A stretch of 64,000 bases of DNA from Acidobacteriota bacterium (GTDB lineage Bacteria; Acidobacteriota; Terriglobia; Terriglobales; Acidobacteriaceae). Below, in pieces: positions 50,907 through 60,646 of this stretch (position 1 is its first letter; every line of letters begins with the position of its first letter). The notes under the pieces are model-generated. The model did not search any database and was not told the origin of the DNA. It saw only the letters and a program-made list of their open reading frames with translations. Both the position numbers and the translations under genes were made by a program. Location: assembly GCA_021818105.1 (NCBI GenBank), contig JAKAFB010000004.1, positions 53,731 through 117,730 of the forward strand, read 5' to 3'.

Positions 50907-51881
50907 ATGGGTTTTCTTGACAGCATCGAAGCTGGATCGCAAATTGACTCCTATCGCATCGAAGAGGCCATCGCACACAGTGGCATGGCATCCATCTTTC
51001 GTGCCGTTGACCTGCGCGACAACCGCGTAGTGGCATTGAAAATTCCCCATCCCGATATGGAAGCCGACCCCATCCTCTTCGACCGTTTTCAACGAGAGGC
51101 CGGCATCGGTGAACGCCTCAACAATCCCGGCGTTATGCGCGTGTACAGCGGGGAAAAGCGCTCGCGCGTCTACATGGTCATGGAGTGGTGCGAAGGCCGC
51201 CTCCTCCGCCAGATTCTGCAGGAAGGCCCGCTCTCGCAGGCAAGATCCATCCGCATCGCCATCTCCGTGCTCAACGCACTCGAGTACATTCACAACAACG
51301 GCGTGGTTCATCGCGACCTGAAACCCGAAAACATCATGGTTGACGCAAACGACAACATCAAGCTCATGGACTTCGGCATTGCCGGAGACTCTTCCGCCCG
51401 TCGGCTCACCTACGCCAACTTCACCGCAACCATGGGAACCGCAGACTACATTTCTCCCGAGCAGATTAAGGGCAAACGTGGCGACGGCCGCTCAGACATT
51501 TACTCCCTCGGCGTCATCCTCTACGAGATGCTCACCGGCAAGCTTCCCTTCTCCGGTTCTTCGCCCCTGGAGGTAATGAACGATCGCCTCCTGAACCATC
51601 CCACACCACCCACTGTGGCCAACCCCGCCCTTTCTCCTCAATTGCAGGAGGTCCTGTATCGCGCTCTGGAGCGAGACCCCAAGAACAGGTATGCCCGCGC
51701 CCGCGATTTTGCATGGGATTTGCAGCATTTAGAAGAGATCGGCGTCGCGGATCGCCCTGAACTGCGAAACTGGCAGAGGCGTAAAGCTCATCTGCCCCGC
51801 ACTATTCTCTATTATTTCGCTCTTGCACTCATTCCTGTTGTTATCCTGTTGTTGATGGTGCTGGTTGCCCATCGCCGCTAG
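50907..51881 (+). CDS. Serine/threonine protein kinase (Hanks type) with C-terminal TM
   Basis: VALKIPH, VVHRDLKPENIMVDANDNIKLMDFGIA, GTADYISPEQIKGKRGDGRSDIYSLGVILYEMLTG. Confidence 0.95.
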   Translation: MGFLDSIEAGSQIDSYRIEEAIAHSGMASIFRAVDLRDNRVVALKIPHPDMEADPILFDRFQREAGIGERLNNPGVMRVYSGEKRSRVYMVMEWCEGRLLRQILQEGPLSQARSIRIAISVLNALEYIHNNGVVHRDLKPENIMVDANDNIKLMDFGIAGDSSARRLTYANFTATMGTADYISPEQIKGKRGDGRSDIYSLGVILYEMLTGKLPFSGSSPLEVMNDRLLNHPTPPTVANPALSPQLQEVLYRALERDPKNRYARARDFAWDLQHLEEIGVADRPELRNWQRRKAHLPRTILYYFALALIPVVILLLMVLVAHRR

Positions 51882-51976
51882 ACTGGCTCCCACAGCAAAT
51901 CTTCATGGGTTCTTTATGCCTGGAACCCTACAATGCACTTGAATCCTCATTCCCTTTTTCGTCCAGAAGGAGATAC

Positions 51977-53407
51977 ATGTCGACTGAGTACCGGAACTTT
52001 CTTGCTCTCTCTTATGACGAGCTTGAAGAACTGAACCTGCAAGCAAAGGCAGATCGCGCTGCGCGCCTCTCGCCAGACGAAATCCGCGAAAAGCGGCTCA
52101 AATACCTGACCGACGAGAAGCGGATTAAAGCCGTAACCGTGCTGTTCAGCGACTTGGAAGGCCGCCTGCACCTGCTCGATTACGATAAGAAGTTCCTGAT
52201 CAACTCCTACGAGAACCTTACCTTTGACGGCTCATCCATCCGCGGCTTCACGGCCCAGAAGGAGAGCGACCTCCGCCTCGGCATCGACTGGAGCGCTTTT
52301 TACTGGGTACCGGCGGATGTCTTCGGCACCGGCAAGGTGGTCGTCTTCGGCACCGTCATCGACAAAGACGGCTCTCTCTACTCCGGCGACCTGCGCGGCG
52401 TGCTCAAGAACTATGCTGACACGCTTTTCAAGGAGAAGGGGTTCACCCTCAACGCTGCCAATGAGATAGAGGGCTTCCTCTTCGCGGGTTGCGATGCGGA
52501 GCGCAAGTTCCACGAGACCGGCAAGTTTGAATTCATCAATACGGGTGGTTACTACCACGTCCTTCCGCTGGACCCGCTCCGCAAGTTCATTGACACGGCG
52601 GCGGAAGTGCAGCGCGCCATGGGCTTCCAAAATGAAAAGGATCACCCCGAGGTCGCGCCCAGCCAGTTTGAAATTAATTACGGCTACGGCGAAGTGGTGG
52701 CTGCCGCCGACCAGATCCAGCTTTACAAGCTCCTCACCCGCCAGATTGCAAACAATTTGGGCTACACGGCAAGCTTCCTGCCCAAGCCCGTTGTAGGCGT
52801 CAACGGCAACGGCATGCACACCAATGTTTCCATCTCCAAGGACAAGACCAATCTCTTCTGGGACGACAAAGGTCAGGAGAAGCTCTCGTCTTTTGGATGG
52901 GACTTCGTTGATCGCATCCTCAGCCATGCACTCGACATCTGCCTCATCATGAACTCGAGCGTCAATGCATATCGCCGGCTCGATCCGCACTTTGAAGCCC
53001 CAAACCAGATCAAAGCCTCGGCCACGGATCGCGGCTCCATGGTGCGCATCCCTATCGGCAACTCCAAGTCCATGCGCATTGAGGTCCGCTCGGTGGCGCC
53101 GGACGCCAACCCCTACCTTGCCCTCTACTCCATCTTCAAGACCGGAATTGAAGGCAAGAAGGCTGCGATTGACAACCTGCGCCAGGCACAGCGCTATCTG
53201 CCGGACCACATCCAGCAAGCCATCGATGATTTCAAGGCATCGAAGTGGATTGCCGAGATGCTGGGTTCGGATGTTCAGGGTCGCTACGCTGATCTCAAGC
53301 AGGCTTCGGCAGACCGCTGCCCACGCGCGCTGGGCACCTTCGTCAAGGGTGCTGAGGTGCAGTACCACCACGAGGTCTACAACCAGTCGCTTTGGAATCT
53401 CTTCTAA
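51977..53407 (+). CDS. glnA: Glutamine synthetase
   Basis: LTFDGSSIRGF, E-I-EGFLF, PSQFEINYGYGEVVAAADQIQLYKLLTRQIA, VNGNGMHTNVSI. Confidence 0.9.
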   Translation: MSTEYRNFLALSYDELEELNLQAKADRAARLSPDEIREKRLKYLTDEKRIKAVTVLFSDLEGRLHLLDYDKKFLINSYENLTFDGSSIRGFTAQKESDLRLGIDWSAFYWVPADVFGTGKVVVFGTVIDKDGSLYSGDLRGVLKNYADTLFKEKGFTLNAANEIEGFLFAGCDAERKFHETGKFEFINTGGYYHVLPLDPLRKFIDTAAEVQRAMGFQNEKDHPEVAPSQFEINYGYGEVVAAADQIQLYKLLTRQIANNLGYTASFLPKPVVGVNGNGMHTNVSISKDKTNLFWDDKGQEKLSSFGWDFVDRILSHALDICLIMNSSVNAYRRLDPHFEAPNQIKASATDRGSMVRIPIGNSKSMRIEVRSVAPDANPYLALYSIFKTGIEGKKAAIDNLRQAQRYLPDHIQQAIDDFKASKWIAEMLGSDVQGRYADLKQASADRCPRALGTFVKGAEVQYHHEVYNQSLWNLF

Positions 53408-53450
53408 ACAGCGGCTTCCCCCGGGGTTCAACCTCCGGACTGGCGCAACT

Positions 53451-53486
53451 GCGGCGTAGCCAACGGTGGCTGCGCCGCTTGCTTTT
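53451..53486 (+). terminator. Rho-independent terminator after glutamine synthetase
   Basis: GCGGCGTAGCC-aacggt-GGCTGCGCCGC followed by TTGCTTTT. Confidence 0.75.
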
Positions 53487-53553
53487 GTGCACTAATTAGC
53501 TTTACGCCGCTCGAGCCTGCAGAGCACAAACCCGCAACCTTGACCCATAGTTT

Positions 53554-53778
53554 TCACCGGTGAAAACGGGAAATAAGGTAGAAGATCACAGACAGCACAA
53601 TGCTGATAAGAATTGAGGTCCCAAGCGGGAAGAATACGGACACATGCTTGCCTCGATAGACAAAGTCTCCAGGCAACCGCCCCAGTGGCAACCCTGTGCG
53701 TCCGGCAAAAACCAGCAAGCCTCCAACGAAGACCAGCAGAAGCCCAAGCCCCAGCAGTACCTTCCCCAACTCCGCCAT
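53554..53778 (-). CDS. DUF2905 small membrane protein
   Basis: MAELGKVLLGLGLLLVFVGGLLVFAGRTGLPLGRLPGDFVYRGKHVSVFFPLGTSILISIVLSVI. Confidence 0.88.
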   Translation of the reverse strand: MAELGKVLLGLGLLLVFVGGLLVFAGRTGLPLGRLPGDFVYRGKHVSVFFPLGTSILISIVLSVIFYLISRFHR

Positions 53779-53993
53779 ACATACCCCGCGTGCTCCAAGC
53801 TTAGAATACAGCCGCGTAGATATGGGACCGCATAGCATGAGCGCCTTCACCTTCCACCGAGCCGCGGCGCAATTTCTTCCCTGGGTGCTCTCCCCGCAAG
53901 CCGGATTCGGTCTATTATGGACAGGACTTGGAACCTCCGAGCCCCGGAGCGCGTGCGGTGGCCAGCGAACGATCACTTCTGCAGGCTGAATCA

Positions 53994-56120
53994 ATGGCCG
54001 ACCTTGATCGGCTGCTCGCCCTTTGCGAAGTGCAGTCTGCCCGCTCCGGCGTTCCCCTGCCGCTTGGAGCGCATGTCCGCGGCAATGGCGTCAACTTCGC
54101 AATCTTCAGCCGCCACGCCACCGGCGTCCGCCTTGACCTGTTTGACCAGCCCGGTCAGATCGAGCCGGTGCGTACTTATATCCTCAACCCGGCGCGCAAC
54201 AAGACCGGCGATATCTGGCATATCTGGCTGGAGGGCATCCGCCCCGGTCAGCTTTACGGTTTCCGCATCGCAGGCCCCTACAACCCTGGTGAGGGCCATC
54301 GCTTCAACACCGACAAGCTGCTGCTGGACCCCTACGCCGTGGCTATCTGCATGGCCTCGGGACAGGACTTTTCCTCCGCCGTAGGTTACGACCCAGCCTC
54401 GCCGCAGCTGGACCTCTCCATGTCCCAGGTAGATGATGCAGGCTCAGCCCCGAAATCCATCATCCCCTACACAGACTTCGACTGGCGTGGTGACCAGCCT
54501 TTGTGTCACCCATGGGAATCCACCGTCATCTATGAGCTGCACGTTCGTGGCTTCACCATTGATCCTGGATCCAACGTCTCGGCACCCGGGACCTATCAGG
54601 GACTCATTGAAAAGATCCCCTATCTCAAGGATCTCGGCATCACCGCCGTTGAGCTCATGCCCGTTCAGGAGTTCAACGAACACGAACTGGATCACTTCAA
54701 CCCACAAACCGGCAAGAGGCTAACCAACTACTGGGGCTATGACCCTGTGGGCTTCTTTGCGCCCAAGGGATCCTACGCCAGCGTCTGCCGCGATGGCGCG
54801 CAGGTGCTTGAGTTCCGCCAGATGGTCCGCGCCTTCCACGAAGCGGATATTGAAGTCATCCTCGACGTCGTTTTCAACCACACCGCCGAAGGCAACGAGC
54901 TAGGCCCGACCCTCAGTTTCCGCGGCATTGATAACGCCATCTATTACTGGCTTGACGAGGATCGCCGCTACTATCGCGACTTCACCGGAACCGGACAGAC
55001 CATCAATGCCGCACATCCCGTCGTCCGCGATCTCATCCTCGATGCCTTGCGTTATTGGGTCATGGAAATGCACGTTGACGGATTCCGATTCGATCTCGCC
55101 TCCGTGCTCGGCCGCGATCGCAACGGCCACATCCTTGCCGATGCCCCTCTACTCGAACGCATCGCCGAAGACCCCATCCTGCGCGATACCAAGCTCATCG
55201 CGGAAGCGTGGGACGCGAGCGGCGCCTACCAGGTGGGCAGCTTTGCGGATCGCCGCTGGGCCGAGTGGAACGGTCGTTTTCGCGATGATGTGCGCCATTT
55301 CTGGCGCGGCGACGATGGCTCCATGGGACGTTTCGCCAGCCGCATCGCAGGCAGTTCTGACATCTATCGCGGATCCGGCAAAGGCCCGGAATGCAGTGTG
55401 AATTTCGTTACCTGCCACGACGGGTTTACGCTCAACGATCTGGTCAGCTACGCGCGCAAGCACAATGAAGCAAACGGCGAAAACAACCGCGACGGCGTGA
55501 CCGAGAATCTTAGCTGCAACTACGGACAAGAAGGTGAGACGGATAACCCAGCCATCGACGATGTACGCAGCCGGCAGATTCGCAACTTCCTGCTCACGCT
55601 CGCCATCTCGCGCGGTGTACCCATGTTGCTCGCCGGCGATGAGTTCCGCCGCACACAGCGTGGCAACAACAACGCCTATTGCCAGGACAACGCCATCAGT
55701 TGGATCGACTGGTCCCTTATGCACCGCAACGCAGACATCTTTCGCTTCGCACGCGGCGTCCTGGCTCTCCGACGCGCGTTTCCTGTGCTGCGCAAGGAAT
55801 CGTTTTACTCCCCTGAAGACCTGCAGTGGTTTGCACCAGATGGGCGCGCGCCCGACTGGTTAGATCCCACACAAAAAAGCCTCGCCTTCCTCGTGCGCTG
55901 CGACGGCAATCCCTGCCTCTTCCTCATGTTCAACGCGTCCACAGAGGCGGTTTCCTTTCTCTTGCCTCCTGCGCAGGACTCCACCACTTGGTACCTCGCC
56001 GTGGACACCGGCAGAAGATCGCCGGATGACATTCATCCTCCCGGTGAAGAACAGACGTTGGGCCATGCAGCACAGTTCGATTTGCGCCCGCGCGCCAGCG
56101 CCGTCCTCGTTGCTCGTTAA
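53994..56120 (+). CDS. glgX: Glycogen debranching enzyme
   Basis: PLGAHVRGNGVNFAIFSRHATGVRLDLFD, VIYELHVRGFT, ILDVVFNHTAEGNELGPTLSFRGIDNAIYYW, VDGFRFDLASVLGRDRNG. Confidence 0.94.
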   Translation: MADLDRLLALCEVQSARSGVPLPLGAHVRGNGVNFAIFSRHATGVRLDLFDQPGQIEPVRTYILNPARNKTGDIWHIWLEGIRPGQLYGFRIAGPYNPGEGHRFNTDKLLLDPYAVAICMASGQDFSSAVGYDPASPQLDLSMSQVDDAGSAPKSIIPYTDFDWRGDQPLCHPWESTVIYELHVRGFTIDPGSNVSAPGTYQGLIEKIPYLKDLGITAVELMPVQEFNEHELDHFNPQTGKRLTNYWGYDPVGFFAPKGSYASVCRDGAQVLEFRQMVRAFHEADIEVILDVVFNHTAEGNELGPTLSFRGIDNAIYYWLDEDRRYYRDFTGTGQTINAAHPVVRDLILDALRYWVMEMHVDGFRFDLASVLGRDRNGHILADAPLLERIAEDPILRDTKLIAEAWDASGAYQVGSFADRRWAEWNGRFRDDVRHFWRGDDGSMGRFASRIAGSSDIYRGSGKGPECSVNFVTCHDGFTLNDLVSYARKHNEANGENNRDGVTENLSCNYGQEGETDNPAIDDVRSRQIRNFLLTLAISRGVPMLLAGDEFRRTQRGNNNAYCQDNAISWIDWSLMHRNADIFRFARGVLALRRAFPVLRKESFYSPEDLQWFAPDGRAPDWLDPTQKSLAFLVRCDGNPCLFLMFNASTEAVSFLLPPAQDSTTWYLAVDTGRRSPDDIHPPGEEQTLGHAAQFDLRPRASAVLVAR

Positions 56121-56155
56121 CCCTACGCCAATCACAAATCCATGAGGCTTCGCTC

Positions 56156-56494
56156 TCACGCCTTGAAGGCTGCAACCGCCGTATCGCTGTTTTCGAGAAT
56201 GTCAAAGATGCGATGCATGCGCACCAGTTCGAAGGTTGCACGCACTTGTTTTGACATGCCGCTCAGCTTCAGGTCGCCTCCCTTTGCCGTCATTTGGCGA
56301 AGGCATGAGAGCATTGCGCCCAGCCCGGAGCTGTCAACGAAGCGCACCTCGCTCAAGTCAATCACAACCTTGTCAGCCGACTCGAGAACCGGCGCAATAT
56401 CGTGCTTGAATTCACCACTATTTGCCGCATCCAGCTCTGCAACTGGAATCCTTGCCACGGCCACGTCATCCTTTCGTTCAACGGCAATCTGCAT
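56156..56494 (-). CDS. STAS-domain anti-sigma factor antagonist
   Basis: ADKVVIDLSEVRFVDSSGLGAMLSCLRQ: conserved phospho-Ser motif DSSGLG. Confidence 0.92.
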   Translation of the reverse strand: MQIAVERKDDVAVARIPVAELDAANSGEFKHDIAPVLESADKVVIDLSEVRFVDSSGLGAMLSCLRQMTAKGGDLKLSGMSKQVRATFELVRMHRIFDILENSDTAVAAFKA

Positions 56495-59159
56495 GTTTCC
56501 CCGCTTTCCCGGCCGCATGCCTGCGCGAATACTTTGTCAGAGCCACGGAGTTCCTGCCGCGGTCATCGCGATAATAGCGCACGTCATCGACGCACCGGTG
56601 CAACATCGGCAATCCGAGTCCCGATTCGCGTGAACCATTCAGTTCCAGCAAGGGGACACTGCCTGGTTCAAACGGATCTCCATAATGATGAAGCAACATA
56701 ACCACGCGGCTTTCAAACGCCCTTGCCTCCAGACCAATGCGCTGTCCCTTTCGACCATGGTACGCATGCTTCATGATATTGCTGGCTGCCTCATTCACCG
56801 CAAGTTCCAGTGCATCCGTATCCGCATTCATCAGCATGCCCGCCGGTAATCTCGCGCAGAACGCACGCACGAACTCGCGCACCGTGCATAGCTGATGAAG
56901 GTCGCTATGAATCTCCATCTCTTCGTGGCGGAATGACTGCTCCACCGCCTCCATGCGCACTGCCACGCTCGTCATATCGTCACGCAGCCGTTCCGTTCCC
57001 GTAAAATCTCTAATGGCCTGACGTACCGCCGTAACCATCGCTTCCGGTTCCAAATGGCTGTTCTTCCGCACAAGCTCTTCCAGCCGGTCTGAGCCAAAGG
57101 GCTCTCCCTTCGTATTGCGCGCCTCTGTCACGCCATCGGAAAACAGCAGCAGCACATCGCCGGGATCGCACTGCACCGTTGTTTGCTCATAGATCTCATC
57201 CGCCCTTACACCAAGCGGAAGATTATCCCCGTGCAGAATCTCAGTCCGTCCCGTTGCGACATGCCAGTGCACGATGCCCGTATGTCCGCAATCCACAAGC
57301 TCAATGCGATGCTGTTTTGCGTTCAGCCGCGCATAGCACAACGTAACAAAACTCTCCAGATCAATCAGCTTGTGTACAAGCTGCACATGTGCCAGCGTAA
57401 CTATCTCATGCGGTTCCGGCAGCTTGCCTCCCGTTGACATCGACATGAGATGGCTCAGCGACTTCAGAAAATATGCCTTAGTTGCCGCGCCCAGCAAGGC
57501 TGCCGGTGCGCCCTTGCCCATCACGTCGCCAACAATTACATCTAAGTCACCTTCACGGTGTTTGATGAAGATGTAGAAGTCTCCATCGATACGCTCGGTC
57601 GGCACAGAAAGCGCAGCCACTCGCAGTCCTGGAATGTCGCCCGGCGGTGGATCGAGCAGCAGGGTCTGCTGAATCCGATAGCCAATATCAAGTTCCCGCT
57701 CGCGCGCTCGTGCCAGTTCCGCAGTTGCCGCCTGCTCACGCCGGATAAACTCGTCCTTGACTCGATTCGCCGTCACCAGCTCCGCGGTGCGCGCCAGCAC
57801 CCGCTGCTCCAGTTCAGCATTGAGCTTACGTATCTCCTCCTCTGCCTTCGCTCGCTCGGCGCGCGTGCGCAACGTCGCTATTCCAAAGGAGAGGTCGTCC
57901 GCAAGCTCTGATAGCAAAGCGACCTCGCCTGCATCAAAGGAATCAGGCTCCGCCGAATAGATTGCCAACGCGCCAAACATCTCGCTATTGATATGTAGAG
58001 GCATCCCTATGCACGAGGCATATCCTTGCTTCAGCGCCTGTTCACGCCACGGCACCATACGCGGGTCTGTGGCCAGATATCGAATTGTCGTCGGGCGCTG
58101 TGTCCGGATGCATGTGCCCACAGGTCCACGACCACGTTCCGTTTCGGACCATGTCACCTTAACCGTATCTAGATAGCCCACTTCAAAACCTGCATGTGCC
58201 AGCACGGTCACTGACTTTTCCTCATCCTGCTCCGCCTTGCCCACCCAGCACATGCGATAACCGGCCTCTTGCACAATCAAATCGCAAATCTGCTGCAAGA
58301 GCAGATGCTCCTCGGTCGCGCGAATCAGTGCCTGGTTGCAGCGGCTCAATGCCCTATTCGCGCGGTAGCTGCGCAGCAGTGCCTGCTGGTCGCGCTTGCG
58401 CTCAGTCATATCCCGTACAATGCTCTGCCGGCGGCCATCCGCGAGAATCTTCGCGCTCACCTCCACCGGCACTTCAGTTCCGTCTCTTCGCCGGAACGTC
58501 CACTCTGCAATCTGCGTCTCGCCTCGCATCAGCGATTCACGCACTTGTTGCAGTCGTGGAAGATTCTCGGGCACAATCAAATCCTCCATCGATCGCCCCA
58601 GGATCTGATCGCGCTCGCAACCTAGCATCTGGCACCCGGCGCTGTTTACTTCAGTAAATCGCCCATCCGCGTCCGCAATGAAGATGCCATCCGACGCCTG
58701 CTCAAACAACTGCGCCATGTGATCGTGCGCAGCCTTGACCTCTTCGCTCGCCAGTTGCGCCTCTCTCAGCGCGTTCGCGGTCTCCCGGTTCGCGCGCCTC
58801 AGTCGGCACTGCAGAACATTCACCAGAATTCCTGTGCTCAGGTACACCGATGCAGAAATGTAGTATCGAAGTTCTTCTTTCACGAACTCGTGCCGAGGCG
58901 GCACAAAGCCCCACCACGCGAGCACGCCTGCAATGAAGGTAGCCGCTATACTTGCCCACAAGCCACCTAACCAGCCACTGAGAAAAACCACGGGATAAAA
59001 CAGAAACCAGGAGAAGGGCCGGACAAATTCCCATAGAAAATGCTGGAGGGCCGCAAACAGGAACGGCATCAGGAGCGCAAGCACAACCCGCACCCCGCGC
59101 TTGCGAAGAAAGCAAAGGGAAGCCGACGATTCAGACGGAGCATGGACGTCGTTCGCCAT
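56478..59159 (-). CDS. Multidomain sensor: DUF4118-like TM, PAS, GAF, SpoIIE PP2C phosphatase and C-terminal RsbW-type ATPase domain
   Basis: PAS (DGIFIADADGRFTEVNSAGCQMLG), GAF, SpoIIE (GDVMGKGAPAALLGAATKA; LLLFSDGVTEARN), HATPase (LELAVNEAASNIMKHAYHGRKGQRI; GLGLPMLHRCVDDV). Confidence 0.9.
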   Translation of the reverse strand: MANDVHAPSESSASLCFLRKRGVRVVLALLMPFLFAALQHFLWEFVRPFSWFLFYPVVFLSGWLGGLWASIAATFIAGVLAWWGFVPPRHEFVKEELRYYISASVYLSTGILVNVLQCRLRRANRETANALREAQLASEEVKAAHDHMAQLFEQASDGIFIADADGRFTEVNSAGCQMLGCERDQILGRSMEDLIVPENLPRLQQVRESLMRGETQIAEWTFRRRDGTEVPVEVSAKILADGRRQSIVRDMTERKRDQQALLRSYRANRALSRCNQALIRATEEHLLLQQICDLIVQEAGYRMCWVGKAEQDEEKSVTVLAHAGFEVGYLDTVKVTWSETERGRGPVGTCIRTQRPTTIRYLATDPRMVPWREQALKQGYASCIGMPLHINSEMFGALAIYSAEPDSFDAGEVALLSELADDLSFGIATLRTRAERAKAEEEIRKLNAELEQRVLARTAELVTANRVKDEFIRREQAATAELARARERELDIGYRIQQTLLLDPPPGDIPGLRVAALSVPTERIDGDFYIFIKHREGDLDVIVGDVMGKGAPAALLGAATKAYFLKSLSHLMSMSTGGKLPEPHEIVTLAHVQLVHKLIDLESFVTLCYARLNAKQHRIELVDCGHTGIVHWHVATGRTEILHGDNLPLGVRADEIYEQTTVQCDPGDVLLLFSDGVTEARNTKGEPFGSDRLEELVRKNSHLEPEAMVTAVRQAIRDFTGTERLRDDMTSVAVRMEAVEQSFRHEEMEIHSDLHQLCTVREFVRAFCARLPAGMLMNADTDALELAVNEAASNIMKHAYHGRKGQRIGLEARAFESRVVMLLHHYGDPFEPGSVPLLELNGSRESGLGLPMLHRCVDDVRYYRDDRGRNSVALTKYSRRHAAGKAGKHADCR

Positions 59160-59315
59160 ACACTCCTCCGCCACGCCGCGCCCGGCGCGTTGACCAATCA
59201 ACTCAAGTTTACCGCTGATTGCAATCAGCCGCCGGGCTCTTCTTATTCCCTGCTTTAGTTGCTGTGAATAAACTTGCGGCCATACTAAAGCGCACCGCGA
59301 AGCCTTCGTTGTGCC

Positions 59316-60587
59316 TTAGGCAAACTGTTCCATGCTGAAGCCCAACTCATAGGTCTCGCCGTGCGCCAACAGTTCCTCCCACGTCACCTCGCGCTGTGTG
59401 TATCCGGCCATGCGGCCCAGCATGCAGCTCAACGCGGTTTCCACGCCCTCGGCAATCTGGTTGTGCACCCGCCCGGTCGTGATGCTCTCGATGAATGTAC
59501 GCTCTTTTTCCCGGTCGGCCAGAGCAAGATTGTCAGAGAATGCTCCATTCGCCGCAAACCTGCCCGTTCCCGCCTGTTGACCCGTGGAGTCCTGCCACGC
59601 CCAGGCCTGCGCGCCCTTGATCTGCACTGGCCCGGAGTACGGCACACTTGCCGATCCCTCCGCCCCGTACAGTCGCAACCCGGCATCAAAGTCTCCATAA
59701 TCGCCAAACTGTGTCGAAGAAAACGAAAGCCGTACATCACCGGGATATGTGAACTGAACCTCGTAGTTATCCCAGCAATCTCCATAGTGCGTCAGAACAT
59801 TGCGTCCGCCCGTCGCGTGTGCCTTCTCAGGGCGCGCCCCCAACATCCAGTTACATAGATCGATGATGTGAATATTCTGCTCCACAAGAATGTCACCGGA
59901 AAGAGCACGATCCCACAGCCAGTTGCGTAGTCTGTACTCATCTGCTGATACGCCAGGATGTTTCTTTTCCTCCGACGCCGGCGCGTAGTAGTACCCGGCC
60001 ACCACCGCAATCTTTCCCAGCGCGCCGCCCTTGATCCTCTCTGCCGCCGCTGTAATCGGTGGCGCATTGCGGCATTGAAAACCAACATCCACGCTCTGCG
60101 TCGGTTGCACGCGCTTGGCAATCTCCAGCGCCTGCCGAGCCTGCCGCACGTCAATGCCTACCGGCTTCTCACAATACACATGCTTGCCGGCATCCACCGC
60201 GGCTTCAAGATGCTGCACATGGAAAAATGGCGGCGTTGAAATCTGGATCAAGTCCACGTCTTTTGAAGCCGCCATTTGCTCAAACGCATGCGGACCTTGA
60301 AACAGCAGCTTACCGTCGATGGGTGCGTGACCTAGACCCGCATTCAACCTGTCGAAATGATCGCGTCCGGCAGCCAGATTGTCCGAAAACAGATCGCCCA
60401 GAGCCACCACGCGCGCCGTCGTATTCTTCGCAAACGATTCTGCCACTGAAGTGCCTCGATTGCCGCACCCCAGCAAACCATGGCGCACCGCAGAGTTCGC
60501 CTCATAGCCGAAGGCCGTGCTCGTCTTGAGCAGCAGCATGCCGGACACCACCCCTGTTCCTGCCTGAACAAATTCCCGACGATTCAT
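59316..60587 (-). CDS. Gfo/Idh/MocA family oxidoreductase with Tat-like signal
   Basis: MNRREFVQAGTGVVSGMLLL; GLLGCGNRGTSVAE; GKHVYCEKPVGIDVRQARQALEIAK. Confidence 0.9.
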   Translation of the reverse strand: MNRREFVQAGTGVVSGMLLLKTSTAFGYEANSAVRHGLLGCGNRGTSVAESFAKNTTARVVALGDLFSDNLAAGRDHFDRLNAGLGHAPIDGKLLFQGPHAFEQMAASKDVDLIQISTPPFFHVQHLEAAVDAGKHVYCEKPVGIDVRQARQALEIAKRVQPTQSVDVGFQCRNAPPITAAAERIKGGALGKIAVVAGYYYAPASEEKKHPGVSADEYRLRNWLWDRALSGDILVEQNIHIIDLCNWMLGARPEKAHATGGRNVLTHYGDCWDNYEVQFTYPGDVRLSFSSTQFGDYGDFDAGLRLYGAEGSASVPYSGPVQIKGAQAWAWQDSTGQQAGTGRFAANGAFSDNLALADREKERTFIESITTGRVHNQIAEGVETALSCMLGRMAGYTQREVTWEELLAHGETYELGFSMEQFA

Positions 60588-60646
60588 CAAGTCCTGCTTT
60601 CTTTGCTTTGAGAATGCCTTGCACCTGGCCATTTCATGTCGTCTAC

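Noticed and set aside
52232-53431. 399-aa minus-strand ORF
   Set aside because: Antisense to glutamine synthetase; no coherent domain
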